Shown here: positions 9,425 to 16,243 of the stretch, in pieces | How the letters are laid out: each line of letters begins with the position of its first letter | Position numbering within the stretch: the first letter of the stretch is position 1 | Assembly: GCA_017414585.1 (NCBI GenBank) | Contig: JAFQLN010000228.1 | Location: 1-35,031, forward strand | Length of the DNA stretch: 35,031 bases | DNA from: Clostridia bacterium | GTDB taxonomy: Bacteria; Bacillota_A; Clostridia; Oscillospirales; CAG-272 | Direction of reading: 5' to 3' | Notes under the pieces: model-generated | Told to the model about the DNA's origin: nothing | The model's database searches: none | Seen by the model: the letters and a program-made list of their open reading frames with translations, nothing else | Program-made: the position numbers and the translations under genes

Positions 9425-9474
9425 GTTTACACCTCCCGTCCCCCATTGGAACGCTCTGTATTTTCAGGATAAAG

Positions 9475-11001
9475 TCAAATGTTATTTTGGCGTATGCATT
9501 TTTCGCGCATCGCCTGCAGCACTATTTTTTCTTCGTCGAACGGCTTTTTTCCGTCCGCTGTGATTTCGTACTGCTCATGTCCCTTTCCGGCGCAGAGAAC
9601 AATATCGTCCCCGCCGAAGGAACGGACTGCATGGAAAATCGCACGTCGTCTGTCCGGGATAACCGTTACCGGCACGCTTGTGTCGAACCCCTCGCAGATT
9701 TCTTTGATGATGGCATCCGGATCTTCCGTGCGCGGATTGTCGCTTGTCACGATCACATCGTCCGCATATTTTTGTGCCGCCGCAGCCATCAGCGGGCGCT
9801 TCGTACGGTCACGATCCCCGCCGCAGCCGAAGAGAACTGCCAGTTTCCCTTTTGTCACGGAGCGCAGGGCCTGCAGTGCGGCTGTGAGCGCCTCTGGTGT
9901 ATGTGCATAGTCGATGAACACACACGGCAGACAGCTGTCCTCCCGTGCGGGCTGTACACGCATCATCCGTCCGCGGACACCGGGAAAATCGCTGAGCGCC
10001 TCTTTGACTGTCAGAGGATTGACACCCAGATGCACGGCACACGCGGCTGCCTCGAGGGAATTGATCACGGAAAACTTTCCGAAAAGCGGTGCGGTGATCC
10101 GGAAAACCGCGTGTTCGGAGAAATATACGTATTCGAGTCCCCCCGCCCCGTCCGCCTTGTACCGCAGGGCACAGACATCGGCAGAAGCCGCTTTGGACGG
10201 ATTTGCCGAACAGGAAATCACGGGAACATCGGGAAACATCCCGCCGAGTTTCTCCATCCATGCGTCGTCGGTATTGACAACAGCGCATCGGGTGTGCTTC
10301 ATCAGGGACGCTTTGGCACAAAAGTAGTTCTCCATCGTACCATGGCAGTCGAGATGCTCGGGTGAGAGATTGGTAAAAATCACCGCGTCATGTTCGAGCG
10401 GATCGAGCTTATGCTGCACGATCGCCTGCGAGGACGCTTCATATACAAGGGTATCGCACCCATCCGCGAGAAACTGTGCGCACGCGCCGAAGAAATACTC
10501 GGGATCGGGTGTGGTCATCGCGCCTGCCGCATCGGCAACGGACGATCCACCCTGTGTGCCGAGGTTCAGCGGCTTTGCACCGGACAGCGTTTCTGCCGTG
10601 GTGATCAGACCGACACGGTGTCCGGCTGCCCGCAGAATATGAGCGAGCATGGAAGCACAGGAAGTCTTCCCCGCAGTCCCTGTCACGGCGATTTTTTTCA
10701 TACCGTCGGTCGGGCGTCCGGTAAAGTTATACCAGATTCTGCTTTCCGCCGCTCTTGTATCGGGAACGAGGAAGAGGCAGTCATCGGGCACACCGTCAAC
10801 CGGATGCTGTGCAAGAATGCGCACGGCTCCGTTCCGGAAGGCTTCGGCTGCATGATCGTGTCCGTCGCGGTGTGTGCCGCAGATGCAGATGAACAGGCTT
10901 GACGCTGTCACTCTGCGCGAATCGGACACCACTGTGCTGATTTCGCAGTCAGCCGCACGCTTTGTGAGACCGCAGCCGCTTAAAAGTTCGCTTGCTTTCA
11001 T
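9475..11001 (-). CDS. murE: UDP-MurNAc-dipeptide:meso-diaminopimelate ligase MurE
   Basis: Cytosolic Mur ligase adding the third stem-peptide residue. Seen: P-loop GTAGKTS (108-114), TTPDPEYFF in the substrate-binding part, SSQAIVQHKLDPL, ligase-domain FIDYAHTPEAL, and the specificity motif DNPR at 421-424, whose Arg in known MurE enzymes binds the meso-DAP carboxylate. DAP in position 3 of the peptidoglycan is therefore predicted, rather than lysine. GKGHEQYE near 472-479 also fits the DAP enzyme. 508 residues, full length. ATG at 10999-11001 follows GGAGG by 7 nt. It lies 68 nt after the PBP gene. Confidence 0.97.
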   Translation of the reverse strand: MKASELLSGCGLTKRAADCEISTVVSDSRRVTASSLFICICGTHRDGHDHAAEAFRNGAVRILAQHPVDGVPDDCLFLVPDTRAAESRIWYNFTGRPTDGMKKIAVTGTAGKTSCASMLAHILRAAGHRVGLITTAETLSGAKPLNLGTQGGSSVADAAGAMTTPDPEYFFGACAQFLADGCDTLVYEASSQAIVQHKLDPLEHDAVIFTNLSPEHLDCHGTMENYFCAKASLMKHTRCAVVNTDDAWMEKLGGMFPDVPVISCSANPSKAASADVCALRYKADGAGGLEYVYFSEHAVFRITAPLFGKFSVINSLEAAACAVHLGVNPLTVKEALSDFPGVRGRMMRVQPAREDSCLPCVFIDYAHTPEALTAALQALRSVTKGKLAVLFGCGGDRDRTKRPLMAAAAQKYADDVIVTSDNPRTEDPDAIIKEICEGFDTSVPVTVIPDRRRAIFHAVRSFGGDDIVLCAGKGHEQYEITADGKKPFDEEKIVLQAMREKCIRQNNI

Positions 11002-11069
11002 ACAGTTTCCTCCGCAGATTCATCGTTGGACGTCTGTTTTGGAAATCCTTTGCCGAAAGCACAGCCGGA

Positions 11070-13397
11070 TCAGTCTACCCCGTCGAGGTAGCGCAGTTCA
11101 ATTTCAATGATCGAACCTCTCGGTACCCACGAGCCCGGCTGCAGAGTCTGGCTGATAACCGTCGCCGTTCCGTTGGTATAACCGGTGAAAATGACATTCA
11201 GACCGGCGGAAACGGCTGCGTTGTTTGCGTTATACGCGCTCATGCCCATGAGATCGGGCACCTGCACGCTGTCAGAGGGCTTCTCTTCCCCTGTATAGAG
11301 GATGAGCACGCCCGTATCGCTGGAAATTTTGGAACCGGCAGGAGGAATCTGCGCGGTTACGGTATCGCCGTCTCCGATGATTTCATACTTGAATCCGCGC
11401 CATACCAGATCCGCTGTGGTGTTCTCGAGGCTTGCACCCACGTAGTTCGACAGGGTGACATCGAGCGCCGCAAGCTCTTCCGTGGTGTACTGCGGTTCCA
11501 CGCCGATATACGGCAGGACATAGGAGAGGAGATTCGATATATAGGGAGCGGCAACGACACCGCCGTAGGGTGAGCTTTCAAGCGGTTTATCCACCATGAT
11601 CAGCGCGGCTACCTGCGGGTCATCTGCGGGCGCATATGCCGCTGTGGAGCCGACACGATACGGCGTATTGCCGTTTTCGTCGTATTCGTCTCGTTTTTCG
11701 GAAGTACCGGTTTTCGCCGCCACACGGTAGCCTTTGACATATGCATTGACTGCCGCACCGTCGGTTGCAACGCCTTCTTCGAGGATATCGGTGATGATTT
11801 CACAGCTTCCCTCGCTGACGACCTGCCGGATCTGCTCGGTTTTGTAGGACTGCACGGTATTGCCGTCGTCGTCCACGATTTCCCGAAGCAGGTGCGGGGT
11901 AGTCAGATATCCGCCGTTCGCAACTGCGGAAATGGCGCGCATCTGCTGAATCGGTGTGGTTTTGAAAGTCTGCCCGAAGGAATATACCGCCAGCGAAACG
12001 CCGGAGAAATTCGCATAGGAGGAGTAGATGCCTCCTACTTCACCGGGCAGGTCGATACCGGTCTTTCCGCCGTAGCCGAATGCAAGGAAGTATTCGTAGA
12101 ATTTTTCCCGTCCGATTTTTGCCGCGACCTGCATCAGCGTCGGGTTGCAGGACTGCTGCAGTCCTCTGCGGAAGGTCACAGCCCCATGCCCGTCATGCTC
12201 CGCACAGGAAATCGGTCTGCCCCAGCCCTCAACCATGAGAGAACCGGCGCAGTAGTACGGGTCGGTATCCCGGACGACGCCTTCTTCAAATGCCATCGCG
12301 GTGGTGATGATTTTGAATGTGGAGCCGGGCTCATAGGTCTCTGTGATACATTTGTTGTTCCACATCCGGTACAGGAGCGTATAAAAGGCTTCTCTGTATT
12401 CCTCCGTGCCCTCGGTAAGACCCATGGCATCGAGCTTTGCCTGCGAATACTCGTCAAGAGTATAGGGATTATTGAGATCAAAAGGCGGGAAGACCGCCAT
12501 GGCGAGAACATCCCCCGTATCGACATCGAGCACCATACCGCAGACACGGTCGCCGCAGCCGGAGTCGATATAGGTTCTCTCGAGCTGATTTTCGAGTTCG
12601 TACTGAATGTACATATCGAGCGTTGTGACGATATTGTATCCGTTTTCCGCTTCGATAAACCGCTCGTATTCAAACGGCACGTTCTTGGCAAGGATGTACC
12701 TGCCGGATGTGCCTTCGAGGACGTTGTTGTAATATGCTTCCAGACCGTAGATGCCCACACCTTCGGAATTGGTAAAGCCGATGACGTGCGACGCGAGATC
12801 GCCTTTGGGGTAATACCGCTTGGAGGAGGTGACGAAGTAGATTTCCCGGCTCAGGTCAAACTGCGCGATGAATGCTTTGATTCTGTCCGCCAGTTCCCCT
12901 TCGATGCCGTTTTTGACGACCTCGTACATTCTCTCGACCTTAGCTTCCTTCTCGAGGATTTTCTCCCGGTCGATGCCGCAGTATCCGGAAAGCACGTCTG
13001 CGATCATTTCATCCAGCTTGCTTCCGCTGTAGGAAATGCCGTAGTCCGCATCGGTGTATGTATACTCGACGTCGTTTTCGGGATCGCTGTCGCTGTTCAG
13101 CTTGTCGTTGTCCTCCATGGTCTGTATGATGTCATACGGAGAGAGGATGACGTTGTATACGGTCTTGTTTGCTGCGAGAATATTGCCGTTTCTGTCCGTG
13201 ATGGTGCCGCGCTCGGGATTGACTTCCTGCTGGATGGTCAGCTGGTTGAGCACCTTCGACTGATAGTACTCGTTCATGTTCAGCTGATAATCCGCAAGCC
13301 GTCCGATCACCAGGGCAGCCGCGCCCAGGAAAATCACAAACACAACGATCATTTTCGCGGTTGTTTTTATATCTGTTCTGTTCTTGACTCGGTTCAT
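11070..13397 (-). CDS. ftsI: Class B penicillin-binding protein with two PASTA domains (FtsI/SpoVD type)
   Basis: Bitopic D,D-transpeptidase that crosslinks septal peptidoglycan in partnership with FtsW. A single N-terminal membrane anchor spans about 15-33, followed by the PBP dimerisation domain (PERGTITDRNG near 61-71). The transpeptidase motifs are complete: STFK (359-362), SCN (416-418) and KTGTSEK (562-568). The C-terminus from about 640 holds two PASTA repeats, the second beginning VQVPDLMGMSAYNANNAA. PASTA repeats bind peptidoglycan or beta-lactams in related proteins. At 775 residues it resembles B. subtilis PbpB and SpoVD; only one such gene is here, so the division or sporulation role cannot be split. 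ATG at 13395-13397 follows AAGGA at 5 nt. Confidence 0.95.
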   Translation of the reverse strand: MNRVKNRTDIKTTAKMIVVFVIFLGAAALVIGRLADYQLNMNEYYQSKVLNQLTIQQEVNPERGTITDRNGNILAANKTVYNVILSPYDIIQTMEDNDKLNSDSDPENDVEYTYTDADYGISYSGSKLDEMIADVLSGYCGIDREKILEKEAKVERMYEVVKNGIEGELADRIKAFIAQFDLSREIYFVTSSKRYYPKGDLASHVIGFTNSEGVGIYGLEAYYNNVLEGTSGRYILAKNVPFEYERFIEAENGYNIVTTLDMYIQYELENQLERTYIDSGCGDRVCGMVLDVDTGDVLAMAVFPPFDLNNPYTLDEYSQAKLDAMGLTEGTEEYREAFYTLLYRMWNNKCITETYEPGSTFKIITTAMAFEEGVVRDTDPYYCAGSLMVEGWGRPISCAEHDGHGAVTFRRGLQQSCNPTLMQVAAKIGREKFYEYFLAFGYGGKTGIDLPGEVGGIYSSYANFSGVSLAVYSFGQTFKTTPIQQMRAISAVANGGYLTTPHLLREIVDDDGNTVQSYKTEQIRQVVSEGSCEIITDILEEGVATDGAAVNAYVKGYRVAAKTGTSEKRDEYDENGNTPYRVGSTAAYAPADDPQVAALIMVDKPLESSPYGGVVAAPYISNLLSYVLPYIGVEPQYTTEELAALDVTLSNYVGASLENTTADLVWRGFKYEIIGDGDTVTAQIPPAGSKISSDTGVLILYTGEEKPSDSVQVPDLMGMSAYNANNAAVSAGLNVIFTGYTNGTATVISQTLQPGSWVPRGSIIEIELRYLDGVD

Positions 13398-13485
13398 AAA
13401 GTTCCTTCATGCCGCCTTTTACGGACAAATCTCCGGTACCGTTATCAGTATATGATCGCAGATGTCGTGATATTCTGAAAATGAA

Positions 13486-13516
13486 CGGGCTGTCACACCG
13501 GTCAAGGTACAGCCCG
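13486..13516 (-). other. Intercistronic hairpin between ftsL and the PBP gene
   Basis: CGGGCTGT and ACAGCCCG pair perfectly (8 bp) around a 15-nt loop, with TTCATTTTC following on the minus strand. A smaller hairpin, GCAAT/ATTGC at 13515-13531, lies just upstream in transcript order. They sit in the 193-nt gap, the widest inside the dcw cluster apart from the ftsQ-ftsZ gap. It could be an attenuator or an RNA processing site. The T-tract is imperfect. Confidence 0.4.
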
Positions 13517-13590
13517 CAATGCTCACTATTGCTTCGTGTCCGCTTATGTCGGAAACGAAATTCTTTTAGAACGGGTTTGTCACACGCCCA

Positions 13591-14412
13591 TCATTTGAAG
13601 CGCTCAAAAAACCGTTCCAGTGAGGAGAAGATCGAGGAAAGCATAACACCTCCGGCACTTTCTTCCGTCTCCTGTGCCACAAGCTCGATGTATTCCCCGT
13701 CGGACAGGGAAACATATCGGCGCTGGAGGGAGTCCTCCTTGACCATACCGAGTTCCGTTGTGGCGATTTCCTCGATTTTGCGCACATCGTTCTTTTCTTC
13801 GAGCCTGAGCCGGAGTTCTTCCGCTTCGCTCTGCAGTGCTTCGAGTTCATTTTCGAGACGCGCGATTTCGTTGGTCGTCTGGTAGACTTCGGAAATGGAA
13901 AACACGAGGAACATGACCATGACGGTACCGAGCAGAAGCATAGCGATGAACATAGGGGGGAATGCTTTCTGTCTGACGCGGATTTCACCCGCATCGCCCG
14001 CCGGCTGTTCCGCGGCAGCTTTTGCATAAGTTCTCTGTTCCGCTGTTTTGGCATAAGCGGAGGAAGTGGACTTTCCTGCTGCGCTCTGCCTGCCCGCCGC
14101 ATGATCCGCAAAACGGCTGTCGGATGCATAGGCTGCATTCGCACGGCGTCTGTATGAATCAGCGTCAGCGCTTTCCCGCGTTGTCCGTGCACGCGCTTCA
14201 CCGGATGCGGGACGAGGGGCGGCGCCCTGTCTGCTGCGGTAGCTTTCACGGAATGCCTGCTCCGCACAGTTGACGCTGGGATCCTGTCCCATCCGCGCAC
14301 GGCGAAGCAGTTCGGACGTGGACGAAGCCTGCATACCGCTTACATCACGTCCGCGTTCACGGATCTGCTTCTGCAGCTTATCGGCAAGCTGATATTCTTT
14401 ACCGGTAGTCAT
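13591..14412 (-). CDS. ftsL: FtsL-like divisome protein with long N-terminal tail
   Basis: Bitopic protein assigned to the FtsL/DivIC group by architecture and position rather than strong identity. Residues 1 to about 148 are cytoplasmic and of low complexity (A, R, S, Q). One membrane segment (FIAMLLLGTVMVMFLVFSI, about 155-173) is followed by a coiled coil (about 176-216, LENELEALQSEAEELRLRLEE) and IATTELGMVKE, which matches the end of the FtsL periplasmic helix. The last 18 residues form a likely amphipathic helix. 273 residues is more than twice the usual FtsL length because of the tail. ATG at 14410-14412 follows AAGGAGG by 5 nt. It lies between rsmH and the PBP gene, the normal ftsL slot. 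Confidence 0.85.
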   Translation of the reverse strand: MTTGKEYQLADKLQKQIRERGRDVSGMQASSTSELLRRARMGQDPSVNCAEQAFRESYRSRQGAAPRPASGEARARTTRESADADSYRRRANAAYASDSRFADHAAGRQSAAGKSTSSAYAKTAEQRTYAKAAAEQPAGDAGEIRVRQKAFPPMFIAMLLLGTVMVMFLVFSISEVYQTTNEIARLENELEALQSEAEELRLRLEEKNDVRKIEEIATTELGMVKEDSLQRRYVSLSDGEYIELVAQETEESAGGVMLSSIFSSLERFFERFK

Positions 14413-14434
14413 GACTTCCTCCTTGTCAAAATAT

Positions 14435-15373
14435 TTATACTTTTTCCGCCGTTCTCAGCTTTGCGCTTCTGGAACGCGGATTTTCTTCCTGTTCGTCCTC
14501 TCCCGGAACAATCGGTTTTCTCGAGAGAAGCTGTATTTTCGGTTTATTGCCGCACACGCACACCGGGAATTCCGGCGGGCAGGTACAGCCTGCCGATAAC
14601 TTTTTGAATGTCTCCTTGACAATGCGGTCTTCGAGCGAATGGAATGTAATGACCGCCAGTCTTCCGCCGGGACGCAGCCGCTCAACCGCTGTCTCAATGG
14701 AGGGAGCGATGGCATCCAATTCCCCATTGACTTCGATGCGGATTGCCTGGAAGGTTCTGCGCGCCGGATTCTGCGCTTCTTTTTTGCGCTGTGCTGCGGG
14801 AATCGCCTGTGTGATGATTTCCGACAGCGCCGTGGTTGTTTCGATCGTTTTTTCTTCCCTTGCACGGCAGATGAACTGCGCGATACGTCCGGCAAACCGT
14901 TCTTCGCCATAGTCGCGGATAATGCGGGTCAGTTCCCGTTCCTCGTACGTATTGACGACATCCCATGCGCTCTTTGTCTGGCTCTGATCCATGCGCATAT
15001 CGAGCGGTGCTTCCTTGGAGTAGGAAAATCCCCTGTCGCCGTCATCAAGCTGATGGGAGGACACGCCGAGATCCCACAAAACGCCGTCAATCTGTTCGAC
15101 GCCGATCAGATCGAGCGCCGCGCCGATTCCGCTGAAATTGGTTTTGACAATCGTGAACTTCTCTCTGTGCGGTTCCAGTCTTGCCGTACACGCCGCAATC
15201 GCTTCGTCGTCTCTGTCAAGGCAGATGATGCGCGAGCCTTCGGGAAGCCGCTTGGCGATTTCCAGAGAATGACCGCCGCCGCCTGCCGTACAGTCAACGT
15301 AGATGCCGCCGCGTTCGGGCTGAAGTGCCTCGAGGACCTCTCGAACCATGATGGAGATATGCGAAAATTCCAT
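14435..15373 (-). CDS. rsmH: 16S rRNA m4C1402 methyltransferase RsmH
   Basis: Cytosolic SAM-dependent enzyme (MraW) that N4-methylates C1402 of 16S rRNA in the ribosomal P site. The Rossmann SAM loop VDCTAGGGGHS is at about residues 26-36, then LDRDDEAI, the family motif GVLWDLGVSSHQLDDGDRGF, and near the C-terminus TFHSLEDRIVK. I prefer ATG at 15371-15373 (312 residues) because AGAGG is 5 nt upstream; an in-frame GTG two codons earlier at 15377-15379 would crowd the ribosome binding site. It starts 9 nt after the mraZ stop, so coupling is likely. The C-terminus ends in a basic stretch. Confidence 0.97.
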   Translation of the reverse strand: MEFSHISIMVREVLEALQPERGGIYVDCTAGGGGHSLEIAKRLPEGSRIICLDRDDEAIAACTARLEPHREKFTIVKTNFSGIGAALDLIGVEQIDGVLWDLGVSSHQLDDGDRGFSYSKEAPLDMRMDQSQTKSAWDVVNTYEERELTRIIRDYGEERFAGRIAQFICRAREEKTIETTTALSEIITQAIPAAQRKKEAQNPARRTFQAIRIEVNGELDAIAPSIETAVERLRPGGRLAVITFHSLEDRIVKETFKKLSAGCTCPPEFPVCVCGNKPKIQLLSRKPIVPGEDEQEENPRSRSAKLRTAEKV

Positions 15374-15382
15374 GGCCACCTC

Positions 15383-15802
15383 TTAAAGTCCCATATCAAG
15401 GAGCATTTTTGTGAAATCTTCGGGTTCTTCGTCCAGATTCTGTTCGTTCCAGACTTCCTCCGACCAGATTTCCACATACTTGCCGCATCCGACTGTGATG
15501 ATGTTCTTGGTAATCTGCGCGTACTCCAGCATTTCCGCCGGAAGCATCACGCGCCCCTGTGCATCGGGCTGCACTTCGAGAGAATTGGAGTAGAGATAAC
15601 GGGTCAGTGCGCGCACCTGCGTCTTCGGCAGTTCGCTGATTTTCTGCGCGTATTTTTCCCATTCTTCCGCTGAATACACCGTCAGGCATCTGTCGCTTCC
15701 GCGCAGGATGGTCACGGTGTCGCCGAGCTGTTCCTTGAGCCTGGAAGGAATAATGAGCCTGTTTTTGGTGTCCAGTGAGTGTTTGTACTTGCCGGTAAGC
15801 AC
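15383..15802 (-). CDS. mraZ: Transcriptional regulator MraZ
   Basis: DNA-binding regulator of the dcw cluster, built from two AbrB-like halves that form a ring oligomer. The start is set at GTG 15800-15802: the product then begins with the canonical GKYKHSLDTKNRLIIP, has 139 residues like other MraZ proteins, and has GGAGG 10 nt upstream. A longer reading to 15886 would include the promoter and is unlikely. The second half carries SLEVQPDAQGRVMLP, the repeated signature. In E. coli and mollicutes MraZ binds short direct repeats in its own promoter; three 10-nt-spaced A-rich repeats overlap the ribosome binding site here (15804-15831), so autoregulation is plausible. First gene of the cluster. 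Confidence 0.95.
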   Translation of the reverse strand: MLTGKYKHSLDTKNRLIIPSRLKEQLGDTVTILRGSDRCLTVYSAEEWEKYAQKISELPKTQVRALTRYLYSNSLEVQPDAQGRVMLPAEMLEYAQITKNIITVGCGKYVEIWSEEVWNEQNLDEEPEDFTKMLLDMGL

Positions 15803-15803
15803 G

Positions 15804-15831
15804 CCCGTTTTTCCTCCATTTCGCTCATTTT
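15804..15831 (-). promoter_or_regulatory. Candidate MraZ box: three repeats at 10-nt period
   Basis: The minus strand reads AAAATGAG (15831-15824), AAATGGAG (15821-15814) and AAAACGGG (15811-15804), each starting exactly 10 nt after the previous one, so all would face the same side of the helix. MraZ boxes in other bacteria are also short direct repeats spaced about one helical turn ahead of mraZ. These overlap the ribosome binding site, and binding here is an inference. Confidence 0.45.
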
Positions 15832-15832
15832 C

Positions 15833-15853
15833 GTGGAATCTTCCACCACGTGG
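15833..15853 (-). promoter_or_regulatory. Nested palindromes at the predicted mraZ transcript start
   Basis: CCACGTGG (15846-15853) is a perfect palindrome. It overlaps GTGGAA-GA-TTCCAC (15833-15846), a 6-bp inverted repeat. Both lie just downstream of the -10 box, so they could form an operator or a 5' hairpin. GTGG/CCAC occurs four times in this short span. Confidence 0.45.
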
Positions 15854-15857
15854 ATTT

Positions 15858-15886
15858 ATTATATACCAAACGCCCGGAATAATCAA
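15858..15886 (-). promoter_or_regulatory. Predicted strong sigma-A-type promoter for the dcw cluster
   Basis: The minus strand reads TTGATT (-35, 15881-15886), a 17-nt spacer, then TATAAT (-10, 15858-15863), a perfect -10. It is positioned about 50-55 nt ahead of the chosen mraZ start and is the only strong promoter seen between 15.9 and 2.9 kb on this strand. Confidence 0.75.
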
Positions 15887-16199
15887 GAGGTTTGCCGAAA
15901 AAAACGTACTTATATTTATTAAAAAAATTCAGTTTTTCCATCATTTCCCACCCTTTCCGACGATCTTCTCCCTCCCTGTGCACCAATCTTCGGCAAAAGC
16001 CGATAATTTGCCTGTTTTTTCCATTTTCCGTTCTTCTCCGCCGCGTCAGTCCCCAATCCTGCTTTTTCCATTTTTTACAGCGTTTTTCCTCTGTGGGAAT
16101 CTAGTTTTATTCATCTTTTATTCATGTTTTATATTATATAATTTCGTTATTTTCTCACTTTATTTTTACATTTCCCGCCATCCAAAATCGTCCCGGGAG
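15887..16199. other. AT-rich intergenic stretch with ATGGAAAAA repeats
   Basis: This stretch lies between the mraZ promoter and the gat terminator and holds no convincing gene. Notable content on the minus strand: a near-identical 17-mer AAAATGGAAAAARCAGG twice (16058-16074 and 16011-16027, one mismatch) and a related ATGATGGAAAAACTG (about 15930-15944). A small palindrome CGGCAAAAGCCG lies at 15991-16002. A 50-codon minus-strand ORF (15919-16071) exists but its ribosome binding site is poor. Confidence 0.5.
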
Positions 16200-16241
16200 A
16201 AAAAAATCATCCCGCTGACTGTGTTTTCAGGGGATGATTTT
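16200..16241 (-). terminator. Rho-independent terminator of the nfo-gatCAB unit
   Basis: On the minus strand AAAATCATCCC (16231-16241) pairs perfectly with GGGATGATTTT (16203-16213) around a 17-nt loop, followed by an unbroken run of T. It begins just 2 nt after the gatB stop. Confidence 0.9.
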
Positions 16242-16243
16242 CT

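Noticed and set aside
7922..9472. Plus-strand ORF (516 codons) opposite murF
   Set aside because: It mirrors the murF coding region almost exactly and has no start signals.
11892..13478. Plus-strand ORF (528 codons) opposite the PBP gene
   Set aside because: Antisense shadow; the minus strand encodes complete STFK, SCN and KTG motifs.
15991..16002. CGGCAAAAGCCG as a terminator
   Set aside because: Only a 4-bp stem and no adjacent T-run on either strand.
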